DNA from: Ailurus styani
Taxonomy: Eukaryota > Chordata > Mammalia > Carnivora > Ailuridae
Assembly (NCBI GenBank): GCA_002007465.1
Contig: LNAC01001210.1
Span: 186,001 to 250,000, forward strand
Length of the DNA stretch: 64,000 nucleotides
Direction: 5' to 3'
How positions within the stretch are numbered: the first letter of the stretch is position 1; every line of letters begins with the position of its first letter. Shown one piece after another: positions 1-11,039 of the stretch. Below the pieces are notes generated by a model. That model ran no database searches and was not told the DNA's origin. It saw only the letters and a list, made by a program, of their open reading frames with translations. The position numbers and the translations under genes are program-made.

Positions 1-9
1 GTACTAGTT

Positions 10-180
10 GTGTTGAGCTTGGGCAAACTACTTCATCTCATTCCCATTAATGAAATAGGGAAAGTAATAATTTATATGGTTTCTGAGGTTAAGATTAACT
101 AACATTACAAAGTGCTTAATACAAAACCATACACTGAGTGAGTGTTAGCTATGTTTTGTTATAATTATTATGTTATTATT
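10..180 (+). mobile_element. MIR SINE, ancient
   Basis: The order of landmarks matches the MIR consensus: 'GGGCAAACTACTTCATCTC', then a G-run with AATAAT, then a 'TAAC..ACAAAGTGCTTAATACAAA' block, then 'GTTAGCTATG' and a run of ATTATT. It is diverged and has no visible target duplication, as expected for a repeat that predates placental mammals. The left end may continue out of the window. Confidence 0.75.
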
Positions 181-745
181 AATAAAGAGATTGTCCTTCA
201 GGGAATCTTCCATAAATAAGCTCATGTCTTGGGTACTATCACAATGCAAAGTGAAAAAGAGCTAAGGAGATTTCAAAAGAAGCAAGTCCTTAAGTTTCAT
301 GATTGTTGTCAGGACTAAAGTTTTTCATGCATCTGGGTGTGTATGTATGTGTGAGGGCCGAGCTTTGAAGGAAGTAGAGTATTTATAGAGATTATCAGGG
401 CATGGGCACATGAACATGCTTGCCACCCTTTTTCCCTAGAGTAGCTCTAGTCTCTGTTAGGGTTCTGTACAGGAGAAATGCAACCATCCTATAATTTCCT
501 TAGTTTTTGGCCTATTTCCTTTGAATGTATAGCTTCAGTTGCTATAGTTTACCTGTTCCTTTCCTTAGTATGAAGAAAACTCACAGGTCTGTAGATAAAG
601 CTTCACACATAATCTGGGTGAATGAAAGTGTGGTGGGCGTAGGAAGTGATAAATTGTACTATGCAGCAGGGAAAAATAACATTTTGTTTATTTGGAATGA
701 CCAGTTGATTCTCAGGTGATTAATGTTTTAAGATATATTATTGTT
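181..745. other. Unassigned AT-rich DNA
   Basis: I see no gene and no confident repeat. A short TG-rich run lies at about 336-352. The open frame at 525-719 has no recognisable domain and I treat it as chance. Confidence 0.5.
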
Positions 746-749
746 CATC

Positions 750-991
750 AAGTGGGAGTAGGGAGGGAAAAATAATGAAACAAGGTGGGATGGGGAAGGA
801 GACAAACCATAAGAGACTCCTAATCTCACAAAACAAACTGAGGGTTACTGGGGGGTGGGAGGGTAGGGATAGGGTGGATGGGTTATGGACATTGGGGAGG
901 GTTTGTGCTTTGGTGAGTGATGTGAAAGATGTAAGCCGGATGATTCACAGACCTGTACTCCTGGGGCAAAGAATAAAAAAAAAAAAAAAAG
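750..991 (+). mobile_element. L1 3' end, young, 5'-truncated
   Basis: This is the G-rich 3'UTR of a carnivore L1 in sense orientation, ending in a pure A tract at about 976-991. It is close to identical to the reverse complement of 34.40-34.66 kb; I count roughly five differences in about 220 bases. An open frame at 775-996 runs through the 3'UTR and the A tail, and the same peptide appears in the other copy, so it comes from the repeat and is not a gene. I could not see a convincing target-site duplication. Confidence 0.85.
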
Positions 992-1285
992 GTTGAGAGG
1001 GAGACTTTATATGCCAGCTTACAATGTTTTGCTTCTTAAACTATGAGAATGTATATTCAAAAGTTTAAAAAACTTTAGAAGTTGTTATTCATTTTTTTCA
1101 GGAATATATTATTCAGAAACCTTAACAATTATGATAGGTAGCCAAGAGAGGAATTCTGGGAGGAGGAATGGGCTTCGCTTTTCAAGGAATGTCCATTTTG
1201 GAGAATGAAGTGAGTTCACATGACCATATCAATATTATATAAATTAAGCTTCTCAGAAGTCAACAAGTCTGATTGGAACTATAAA
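992..1285. other. Unassigned DNA
   Basis: Between an L1 tail and a MIR. No gene, RNA or clear repeat seen. Confidence 0.45.
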
Positions 1286-1289
1286 AATA

Positions 1290-1492
1290 GTGAATCTATC
1301 TTTTCAATGCCTGCTATATCCTGGGTGTGTTATTTCTAATTCTTACAACAACTTAGCAAAAATTGGTGGTGATATCCTCAATTTACATCTTAAACTATGG
1401 TATAGGAAAGCTAAAAGACTAGGTTGGTTTTGAATGTCTGACTCCAAAACTCAGTTGGTCTCCTTCCCTCATACCATGCTGTCCCCAGACTA
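1290..1492 (-). mobile_element. MIR SINE, minus strand
   Basis: Reverse-complement MIR landmarks in order: 'TGCCTGCTATATCCTGGGTG', 'TTCTTACAACAACTTAGCA', 'ATCCTCAATTTACATC', 'AGGTTGGTTTTGAATGTCTG' and a closing 'CATACCATGCTGTC'. It is strongly diverged. Confidence 0.65.
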
Positions 1493-1734
1493 TCACTGAT
1501 TATGGTTTAAGATATCCCGAAGTTGTAGCATTTTAGAATTGCTGATGCTCAGGTTCCTCAGAATTTTCTGAATATTTTTCCTCTTTGAATTTTTCGTTGA
1601 AAATAGTAAACTGACATTATTTCCAAGGGTCATTGGAGGTGCTTTGGACTGAACACATTTGACCACAGCTTGCCATCTTTCGAGTAATGGATTAGCTGAG
1701 TCATGACATTTATTGACCTGCTTATTAATAATTA

Positions 1735-1830
1735 CAATAATAGCTACCACTTATTGAGAACTTATATAGTAGGCATTATACACTTACTGGATTTTTTAAT
1801 GTTTACCATATAGTAAATTATGTGGGATGT
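1735..1830 (-). mobile_element. MIR fragment, minus strand
   Basis: It opens with 'ATAATAGCTACCACTTATTG', followed by a 'GAACTTATATAGTAGGCAT' block. This is the reverse complement of the MIR 3' end. Only the first third is recognisable. Confidence 0.6.
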
Positions 1831-2675
1831 TATTAGATGTTGGGGGTGCAGAGAAAAGTTGCATGGTTAAGCTGGTTTGGGACATACTGAGTAAAACCAC
1901 TTTTTCACTGAAGGATTTATCAGCTTTAATATGCTGATATACATACAAATTTAAATGAGGTGTATATAGAATGTGGTTTTATTTGACCGCTAACACTTTC
2001 TCTTCTTCCTCCCCACTTTTTCTATATGTGTTGAGACTGGGATGATCTGAAGAATATACTTTCAAAACACTGTCGAAAAGGGTTTGTTTGGAAACCTTAG
2101 TGTTCTTAGCATTTGGGCTCATGCATGTAACAAAGATGAAAGAGACTTCTGAGTTAAAGAATTTTCAAAAGGAAAGCTCAGAGAATTAAAAACCCATAGG
2201 GAATTTTGTTTTAAGTTAATGAACAAAGTAACATGTTCTTTATTGAAAGAGAATATGGTAAAGAGACCAGAAAAAAGTGATATGGGAGAACTACAACATC
2301 AAGACTTTTGAATTAGGGACATAATAATGATATTCATGCCCCCATAAAAGGGTAAATTAAAAGCAGCTGGGACAGACGAATATGTTGGTAAAGCTATCAG
2401 GAAACATCACAATAGAGAATGGAGCACAGAATACCAAAAGGAACATGTGTAGGAGACTGTGTCCTTTTTAAAAAAATCAGAGCAACAAAGGAAACAGCAA
2501 ATTAGGCCAGAATACAGGAAGTAGTGGCTATAGCTTTAAAGAACTCATGTGTAGATTGATGAAGCTGTGAGCATTCTAGAAATAATTGTGGACTGTGGGT
2601 CTGGAGTAATTTGTTCAGTTTTTGTTCTCCAGGTACCAGTTAAGTGGCTCTGGAGAAATGACAATGTTATTTACC
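1831..2675. other. Unassigned DNA
   Basis: AT-rich, without a long open frame or a repeat I can name. It may hold remnants of old transposons below what the eye can detect. Confidence 0.4.
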
Positions 2676-2775
2676 CTTGCTTCACAATGTTCAGGTTAAA
2701 TGAGGTAGTGAATGTGATTTTCTGTGCTTCATAGTAGGAGCTTAAGTTTAGTGGTAGCTCTGTGTCTCTTGGAGT
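2676..2775 (+). mobile_element. Possible MIR 3' fragment
   Basis: The stretch 'GGTTAAATGAGGTAGTGAA' followed by 'CATAGTAGGAGCTTAAG' fits the 3' part of MIR. The match is short and weak. Confidence 0.35.
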
Positions 2776-3118
2776 AAATAAAAGAAGGTTAGAAGACTTG
2801 AGAACTTCTATTTCATTTTCTGATTTTATGGGATACTATTATAAGAGGCTGCCAAGAACTAATAATTTAAAAAGAATATTTTTATAAAAATTTTTTTTAT
2901 CACTGATAGCAATGTTGGTCTGTAAACAACATCTCTGAAGGCTTATTACCATCACAAAGAGAAAATACAGGTTTTGTTTTTGTTTTTGTTTTTTTAATTC
3001 CTAGTTAAGGTAAAATCCACATGTTTGAATTGAAAGATTATCTGGACTCAGGGAGATTCCCGTGGGACGGAGGCTGAGACCTAGAGGGCTGCAGTGGGTT
3101 TTGCAGACTGAGGGACTA

Positions 3119-3305
3119 AAGCAATAGTTCTCAAATGTAAGTAACCATGAGTCCCCTGGGAAACTTGTTAGGAAAATACAGATTTATACGCCACAGCCCC
3201 AGAACTCTTAAGTAGAGGCAGGAAATTCCATTTTTACCAATAAGCACCTCACATGTTTTTGATGCAGATAGATCTTTGATCACACTTTGAAAATATTGAG
3301 CTACA
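3119..3305 (+). mobile_element. MER5A-like hAT DNA transposon remnant
   Basis: It begins 'GCAATAGTTCTCAAATG' and closes with 'CACACTTTGAAAATATTGAG', which read as degraded inverted termini. Inside are a 'CCCCTGGGAAACTTGTTAGG' block, an 'ACAGATT' block and a 'CCACAGCCCCAGAACTCT' block in MER5A order. It is non-autonomous and has no coding capacity. Confidence 0.75.
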
Positions 3306-3635
3306 ACCTATATAAAACTATCATAATAATGGAATAAGGTACAATAATGATGTACAGATGAAAGAATGGATTTTAGAAAATTTATTAATATTTTTACATT
3401 TTTGATCACCACATTAAATTCTTTGAAATATTTTTTCTTATCTTAGTCATCTATTTATTGGTTTATGTATTTCTCATTTAAGAACGTATACTGAAATTTT
3501 ATTTAGTATTTATAGATACTTAAATTTATGTGAAAGGAGAATATTCTGATAATGATTTACTGCTTTGGGGAAGTCTTGTTGCAGTAGAGCTTCCCAAATG
3601 CTCCAGGTACTTCCTGTGTGAGTTCTCTCATTCAG
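3306..3635. other. Unassigned AT-rich DNA
   Basis: Very AT-rich sequence containing several TTTATT runs. No feature I can support. Confidence 0.4.
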
Positions 3636-4135
3636 CCAGAACATACTTCCTGGGATTCAGTATGTATCAGGCACGGTTTTAATTACTACAGGATATCACA
3701 ATGACCATTTTAGGAAAGAAGAGAAAAACTAAATAAATAAAACATATATTTTGTTAGATGGTGATAGGTGCTGTGGAGAAAAATAAAAGCAGAAATGGGA
3801 TCAGGAGTGCTGGGGTAGGTGTTCATTTTAAGTAGGATTTTGAGGGAAGGACTCATTGAGAAAGTAACATTTGAGGAAGGTTTAAAGTTTTGGGGGAACA
3901 AGTTATACAGGTGATAGGGGAAGAGTGTTTCAGGCTGATGGAGTATCATGGGCAAAGACACTGAGCCGTGAGCTTGGCTCCTGTGTTCAGGGACACCAGG
4001 AGCCCAGTGGGACCAGAGAGGTGTGAACAAGGCCGGTGTAGTAGGGAGATTGGTTCAGAGAATTAATGAGAAGGGCAGTCTGGGAAGGAAGGGATAGGAG
4101 GGCACAGATGATTAAGGTCTTGGGAATTTTTCAAG
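3636..4135 (+). mobile_element. Ancient interspersed repeat, family unresolved
   Basis: The order 'AAGAGTGTTTCAGGCTGATG', 'GCAAAGACACTGAGC', 'CACCAGGAGCCCAGTG' is a widespread old mammalian repeat pattern (compare 'gcaaaggccctgaggc'). I recognise the pattern but cannot name the family with certainty. The minus-strand open frame at 3710-4030 is a by-product. Confidence 0.5.
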
Positions 4136-4199
4136 TTAGAATAATGATTCTAAAGTAATCAGAAGGTGTTACAGCATTCTGAGATTGGTTTTAATAATC

Positions 4200-4326
4200 T
4201 GGTTAAGAATTGCCACACAAGACCATAACTGTGATAAAATAATTTTGGAGGGCAGGGAAAATGCCATATTCCTCTTTGGAAATCCATGCCTGCAAAGTAA
4301 GCATTTAATAAATATTTTGTTGAGCT
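4200..4326 (+). mobile_element. L2-like 3' end fragment
   Basis: The closing 'AAGCATTTAATAAATATTTT' followed by 'GTTGAG' matches the L2 3' terminus. The rest is too diverged to align by eye. Confidence 0.45.
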
Positions 4327-4739
4327 GCATTTTTTAAATGAATTGTCAGAAATGGGGTTTGGGATCGAGATCTCCACATAGAAAATTTTTAGAAGAAATT
4401 ATTTGTAAGTTGATTTTGGTAATAGATGACAAAATTCTGTCAAATTTTATTAATCGGTTCTTGATGAGAACTCCTTGGATATCTGTGTTAATTCAAGATC
4501 TACACAATCACAAAAAATATTCCTTTGAGAGAAAAGTTATGTCTTTCCCTTAGTAACCTCTAAAACAAATACAGTGTGTATATTTTCAGTTTTTAAATTA
4601 TGCATTGCACCCATTCTATAAAATAATATGTTTGTTATTACTCAGGGTTTTAAGCAAATTGTAAAGAATGCAGAGCTTAATTCCGAGTTTCTAAATCTTA
4701 CGGAACTTGATTGATATTCAAAGTAGAGGCATCTAGATA

Positions 4740-5120
4740 ACTTACTGGATTTGCAGTTTGGGAAGAGCTCAGATAATGGACTTCGGGTATTGCCTGAGGC
4801 TAATGGAAAGCCATTGGATTATATTAATGAGAGCATCATTCTTAGATTAGGGGTTTAAAAGGATCATTCTACCACTTGTGTGGAAAATGGATAGTGTTCA
4901 AGATAGGGGAATGGGAGACTGTTGTAATTGTCTGGGGAAGAAAAATGAACAGAGCTAAAGATAGTGGAGCTGAAGAAGGGAGAGACTTAAGTTATTAAGG
5001 AGATAGAATTGAAAGGTCTTGGTGACTAACTGTATATGGCTGGTTTTCTGTGTGTATGAACTAGGTAGGGTGGAGATCAGACAAGGAAGAGTGACAAATA
5101 CGGGATGAGTCTCAGGTTTC
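4740..5120 (+). mobile_element. Continuation of the ancient repeat at 3.6 kb
   Basis: The blocks 'GGAAAGCCATTGGATTATAT', 'AAAAGGATCATTCTACCACT' and 'GAGACTGTTGTAATTGTCTG' are later portions of the same old repeat pattern seen at 3636-4135, in the same orientation. About 600 bases of unassigned sequence separate the two parts. Confidence 0.5.
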
Positions 5121-5389
5121 CAGGTGGTTCCAGATTGCCACTTTACCAGTTTGTCTTTATTTGTATGCAGGTTCATAAATGTCCTGGAATTATTAGGTTT
5201 ATAGTTCAATTCAGTGAAAAATAACAAATCAAAAATACCATAATTTAGTGGCTAAAGACAGGCAAATTGTTTTGCAATTGAGTGCAGCTTTCAATCTAAT
5301 ACTCTTGACAACTGTTTTAAAAATTATTAGCCTTAATTGGAATCTCAGTTTTATTTTCTTTTTAAGTAGAAAATGGATCTGGAAATGAA

Positions 5390-5810
5390 AAACCCTGATC
5401 TGGGCTAGTCATCAGGGCAATAACAGACCATGGAACAAAGAAGACTTAAAATCTAGTTCTTTCCTTAGGTCAGAAGGCCACACATGATCCAACCTGGCTG
5501 CAAAATTCTTCATTTGTTCACAGCGTTCATGCATCACTTCTGGTATTGTGTGCACATTTAAGAGAATGGGAGTCAAAATCAAATCAATCTTAAGAAAGAG
5601 AATTTCAGCAGTCACATTAGGAATATGTAGAGGACCATGGTCTGCCCTCAGATGCACACCCAGAATTTCCACTGACGTCAATAGTTATTGCTCACATGTA
5701 TCCAAGGGCAGGATCTGGCCCTTAGAAATTAAATTAAATAATTCCCTGTGTGGGACGCCAGAAAGTATCACAGATCCGCCGAGAGGGACAAACTACTAAC
5801 CATGAAAGGG
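5390..5810. other. Possible ancient conserved element with CRE palindrome
   Basis: The stretch is less AT-rich than its surroundings and resembles no young repeat. It contains the perfect palindrome TGACGTCA at 5673-5680, the full CREB/ATF consensus. Open frames exist on both strands (5412-5681 minus, 5548-5799 plus), but neither has a recognisable domain. It could be an exapted ancient amniote repeat or host regulatory DNA; this is inference. Confidence 0.3.
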
Positions 5811-6745
5811 AAGTTTTTCTTTGGTAATGTCAACACTGATGGATTAAGATGGCCCAGGGATGAAAATATGGGCCATGCCCATTACTGTTTCACTTTACAA
5901 ACATTTATGATCTGCAAATGTGTTTTCAAGAGTACACATGATTTTTCAAACATTAAGACATGGCTCTAGTTTTCATCCTTGTTATATGCTTTTAAATGCA
6001 GTGACAATAAAATACTAAAACCTAACATTCCAAAATCATTCTCATTCTATAATTTTAGACTTGGAATAATACAGAGAAAACCAGACATTCTCCAGACTAG
6101 TAGTACATTTCATCCATAGGTGGATGCATTTTTCTCAATGAAGGTGTCTAGAGTTTGAGAATTGCTAGGAGTCTTTTGGACTCAACAAATGGGAAAATTA
6201 TTATCTGCATGATCTTATTTGGGGGTTGGATGGAGTTCGAACTCATCAATCCTAAGAAGGAGAGAAATGGTTCTTTTTTTTGCATAAGTAGTAAATAGAA
6301 ATAAGTCTTCATTTTGAGACTTTGTCACATTTGTTCTTTGAATGAAAGATGAGGTTAAGATAATTTGTTTCCATAAGAAATCCAATTCAAATATATATAG
6401 AGATCATCAGTTAAACTCTTCAGATGAAAGTACTCTTATGTATTACTACTGTATGTAGATTGTTTAGTGCTGATTAATAATGCTTCCTTTTTTTGAAACC
6501 TGCAATTCAGTTAAAGAAACATTGATTGTGTGGCTTCTTTAGGCTAGTCTGAGGGCTAGTCTAGTCTGAAGGCTGGCACTCAGTGCTGAAAACTCAGTCC
6601 CAGCTATGCAGGTACTTAGCATCTATTGATAGGAGTAGTCATACCATACTATGTGCAGAAGACAGAGTGTGTATGTTCTTTTTTTTTTTTTTTAAGTGTG
6701 TAAGTTCTTGAAACAAACATAGAAACAAGATTCTGGGAGAGAAGA
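5811..6745. other. Unassigned DNA
   Basis: No gene or confident repeat. A T tract lies at 6679-6693. Confidence 0.4.
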
Positions 6746-6759
6746 AACTGGGAGTTCAA

Positions 6760-7070
6760 ATTTGCCTGATGTTTTGGAAGGGCCTCAAGTTGCACTGATC
6801 ATTTCTGATGTACTTTGAAAATGACTGTGGTTTTGCCTGGTGGCAGAGGTGTGAATGAGGTAATGATAACAGTGTTCGAGATGGAGTGATAAACCTGAAA
6901 AAGGAATTAGATGAGTGCTTGATACAGATATTGAGGAGCAGTGAGATGTCTGGTATGGTTAGACCATAGAATGCCCTGAGTAGTAGTGGAGTTAAGAAAG
7001 TTGGGACCAAAGTTTGGCCTTTGAATACCAAACTGAGAAATTTGGATTTTGCTCTGAAAGCACTTCACAT
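6760..7070 (+). mobile_element. Possible old repeat of the 3.6-kb type
   Basis: The segment with 'GAGGAGCAGTGAGATGTCTG', 'CATAGAATGCCCTGAGTAG' and 'GAGAAATTTGGATTTTGCTC' resembles the old repeat seen at 3.6-5.1 kb. The match is weak. Confidence 0.35.
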
Positions 7071-7464
7071 TTTATGGTGTTCTTGTCCAGTCTCAGTTCA
7101 TATCAGGATAAAATTCCACTCATTTCTCTTTGTAAAAATAGTTTCATAGATATTATCTCTAAGCCTCTTATACTCACATTGTTTTTATGTTTTCACTTTC
7201 TTTCAATGCTTTTAATAAATATCATTCTCTATCTTTCTCATTGAAGGAAGTTTTAATATTGAACACATAGATTCATGAACCAGAATGATAGATATCCTAG
7301 AAGGGATTCAAGGTGGAAAATGGTAATATGAAAATCTTTGGGTGAGAAAAAGAGGCAACATGAAGAAAAAACAGTTTTCAGCTTTTATCTTTTCACTGTA
7401 GTTTCCATTGCTTAGAGATGAGGTAGGTTACTAAACACAGGCACTAGCCTTAGCCTAGCCCGCT

Positions 7465-7625
7465 GTTCTGCTAGCAAGCTATCTGGGGCCTCTGTGTTAG
7501 CCCTGGCACACAGACTTGGACAAATTACTCCGTATCACTGGGCCTCATGTTCCTTCTTTTGAAAATAGGAGTTGATCTAAATAAACTCTAGGTTCCCTTC
7601 CTCTTTCATGATTCAATATCGGGCC
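7465..7625 (+). mobile_element. MIR-like SINE
   Basis: The run 'AGACTTGGACAAATTACTCC', 'CACTGGGCCTCATGTTCCTT', 'GAAAATAGGAGTTGATCTAA' and 'AACTCTAGGTTCCCTTCC' follows the MIR core and its 3' flank (MIRb/MIR3 type). Confidence 0.6.
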
Positions 7626-10220
7626 ACTGTGGCTGAACCTAGCAAGAGAAACCCCCTCTTGGATTTTTCTTTGCTGCTGCTGGGCAGTGCTGAGTGAGGT
7701 ACACTAGTATCTACTCTGGATATACTCACAGATTCTTGTAACTGGCTTGCTCTTCACACCAAGTCAAGGGTACTGGAGGGGATGAAAATAAAAGGTGCTA
7801 GAGGTAGAACAGTTGTTGTTCAAGGTGTACTTTCAGCTGGTAGTGTGAAGGATATAGACCAGGAGAGGGAGAATTACAAAATAAGCAAAACTGATCTTTT
7901 TCACTGCTGAGTTTGTTACTTTTTATATACCTTCTGTGTGTTGGGCAGTATTGGCTGAGGGGCCAATTGATTCACTGACTTGTTTTTGTAAGTTCTACTC
8001 TGTTAACTTCTTCACACTGTCTTGCTGGCAACTAAAGGCATGCATTTGTAAGAGGTGCTATCTCTGGTCTTACCAGGTTTTCTTATTTTGTTTTTGTTTC
8101 TGCTTTTTAGAATATTATCCCTTAAGGGATACAATTCAAATCATTGGCTTCCTTCAAATCAATTTCTAACCAGTGGAGCCAACCTGCCCAGCAAAATGGT
8201 TCCCCAGGGAGGCTCAGGGTTGGCTTGTTTGCAGAAATATCTAACTTTAAAAATAACTCTCTGAGTATAAGGGGAAACCCATGCCCTGAGAACATTTGGA
8301 TCCTTCTGTGAGGACTTTTGACCTACCTGGGAGCTAATGCGCACCAAATGGTTTCTTAGTGAAAGGGGCCAATATATATTTGCTAGAAAAAAAGGCCATT
8401 TTTACATCCTAATTTCCTCAAGCATTTTCTTTAGGGGGAAAAAAGCCTGAAATAGTCATTGTCCTTAGTTCTCTGGAATTGAAAATATGGACTTCAGTGC
8501 CCTTAAATGCACTGGTTACCAAGAAAAGCAAATGTTTCTCTGTGGCATTCTGTTGACATTCTAGGAACATTATTCTGCCTAGCATTTATTTCAAGATGGG
8601 GAGGAATGGAGTTTTATGGTCCTCTCTGCAAAGGTCACAAGCCAAAGAAATCTCGGACTTTCTGACCTGGCTGTGAACAGCAGACTTTTTCCAATAGCTG
8701 TACCTTCTGTTTAAGATTGAAAATGGGGTAACTACACCTGAAATGACTCCTGGGAGAAAATCTTGAGCAGTTGCTTAAAAAAAAAAAAAGCCTTTTGTTC
8801 ATTCCTGTAGTTTGGTAGGCCATTAGTTCAGACTTGTAAAAGAACAATGCCTTCTCGCTCACAGGCATTTTCAGCCTTTTGCAAAATTCTCATGTCTTTG
8901 CCATTTGTTCTTTTTCCTTCAAGACATTTTCTTTTCCATTATTGACACCAAAAGCTTATTTGTTGGAGGGGAAAATTTCCTCTCAACGAACACCTCTTTC
9001 CAAGAAAAAATAAATCACAAGATAGTTGAGAAGGGCTGGAAGAGTTTTCACTGTCCTCTGGATTGTCCACAGTGCACCAAGGAATAGTATTGTTTGGACT
9101 GAGGAAGAAAAGACCTTTATTGCTGGTTAGTGTTCTCTATGCCCTGGGTCTGTCTTTGCAGTCTTCTCCCTTTGTCTTATACTGTGTGAAACTACATTGT
9201 CTATCAGATATGAGGACTTAATAAGTTTCTGTTCTAGGTTTATTTAAAACCAAGACTTCTGATCTGTTCTCCTTGGCTCATTTATCCTTCAAGCTTAAAC
9301 AGGCAATCTGGGGTATCCTGTCATAATAAAAATAAAGAGGTGAAAAACCCAAAAGCCTACTGTAAATTGTGAAATGCTATTTAAGCGTAAGATCTTACAA
9401 AAAAATGAAATGAAGAGTTAAAATTTTTTTCAAGACCTGTTACGTGATTAACTTTAGGTACTTGGAAATGCCCTATTTGTCACAGTTGATTCTTATTCAA
9501 AACTTTGTAGAATAGTGACCTTGAAGTTATCTAGTTCACAGTTTCCTTTGGGCAGAAATCCACTTAAGTGATCTTAGAAAGATGGATACTCTTTTCATCA
9601 TTCTGTAGAGTTGAAGAATTCATAGCTCTTTTGGCAGCCTTTGCCAGTGTTTCACAACCCTTGAGATGTGAATTCTGATTTGCAATATTATAACAGGATC
9701 TCCTGCTATAATTGAAGGCTATTCCTTTTGTTCCATTACAATGGAAACAGAACAGCCATTCACCAGTATTAATGTAATATTCCTTTAAATTCTCGAAGGC
9801 TCAGTTTCTCTGGATGAAATGTGTCTGGTTTCTTTAGACTTTCTATGTAGTGACTATTTTAAACAACTTTATTTTTCCAAACATCTCAATTTTCTAACTC
9901 TTGTTTTAGTTGTAGAGCCCCAAAGTAGAGATCTCTAATTAAAGGCATATTCAGTGCTGGAAGATGACTTTGTCTGTTGTTCTCTTCTTTTTATGTGTTT
10001 CTATAGATAGCACTCACATATTAGGGGTTTTTTTTTGTTTTTGTTTTTGTTTTTGCTACCAAATGACATAATGTAGTTTTTGACATTCATACATTTTTGT
10101 ATTTTGCCTGTTAAGGGCTTCACTTAGGACCTGGGTAAATATGAACTTTGAGGTTCCTAGGAAATAGGGTGGAAGTAATGGCATACCTAATCGTGTTTAT
10201 TCTCCCTGTGAATTTGTTTT
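7626..10220. other. Long stretch with little repeat content
   Basis: I see no gene and no confident interspersed repeat here apart from a T-rich (TTTTTG)n run at about 10026-10056. An A tract lies at 8777-8790. Several short open frames (for example 7936-8169 and 8905-9087) have no recognisable content. It is the longest stretch in the window without an obvious transposon. Confidence 0.4.
10026..10056 (+). repeat. (TTTTTG)n simple repeat
   Basis: A T run followed by three TTTTTG units in tandem. It may be the degraded tail of a minus-strand retroelement. Confidence 0.85.
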
Positions 10221-10223
10221 TTC

Positions 10224-10345
10224 ATGCATTCAACAAATAATATGTTATCTAGTATGAGCCCAGTACTAGAAATTTAGCTGTAAACAAAGATGACAAAATC
10301 CCTGCCTTTGTGGAACGAACATTCTGGTCAAGAATTTCTCACTCC
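10224..10345 (+). mobile_element. Ancient repeat fragment (L2/MIR type)
   Basis: 'ATTCAACAAATAATATG', then 'AGCCCAGTACTAGAAATT', then 'AAATCCCTGCCTTTGTGGA' is an old, very common mammalian repeat pattern. A similar fragment lies at 47.16-47.28 kb. Confidence 0.5.
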
Positions 10346-10829
10346 CGCCCCCCTCCCTGTGCGCCCCTCACTTTTTCATTTGAAGTGTATACATGGCCTG
10401 AGAATGTAGCTGAGACTGGGTATGTAAGGTGGGTGATAGCAACTTACCTGCCTAGGTATAACACAGAATATAGCACAGAATAGCTATGAATTTCTGAGGA
10501 AGCAATATCAGCTGACTGTGCAGTATTCAGGAGCTTACCTGGAGTGTTCAACCTTAGCAAAGACATTGAACAGGCTATGTAGAAACTCTTTTAAGTTTGC
10601 AAAGTGACAGGTTCTGTCACTGTTTCTAGTCATCTGAAGGGCTGTGGAAGAAGGATTAACCAAGGCTTGTAGAGTCTCATGACATATGACCCATATAATT
10701 TAAAAGGAGAAACACGTTTTAGTTCACTGTATGGAAGGGCTCTGCAATGAAGCTGTCCCAAAATGAATTGGTAGCTTTAGAAAGTTGTGTCATTATTATC
10801 ACCATCATTTTTCTCCCAGTACAGTAGTA

Positions 10830-11025
10830 CTCTAGTAGCTACTTATTGAATAACTAATGTGTCCGGGTAGTGTACTCCAAGGGCTTTAACATCGTTGTTT
10901 TAAACCTTCAAACCATCCTGTGAAGTCTCATTATTCCTATTTCACAGATAAGGAATCTGACACTTAGAGACTTTGTGAGCTCTCCATTTTGGATCTAGGT
11001 TACATGGCAGATGGTGGTGTAGAGA
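10830..11025 (-). mobile_element. MIR SINE, minus strand
   Basis: Reverse-complement MIR landmarks: 'CTACTTATTGAATAACTAAT', 'CCTTCAAACCATCCTGTGAA', 'CCTATTTCACAGATAAGGAA' and 'GGATCTAGGTTACATGGCAG'. Confidence 0.7.
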
Positions 11026-11039
11026 GATCGAAGCAGCAC

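Noticed and set aside
775..996. Open frame in L1 tail that reappears at 34386-34718
   Set aside because: Both are translations of the L1 3'UTR and A tail. The shared peptide reflects recent repeat ancestry and not a gene family.
5412..5799. Overlapping 83-89 codon frames on opposite strands
   Set aside because: No domain or start context to support coding; retained only as possible conserved noncoding DNA.
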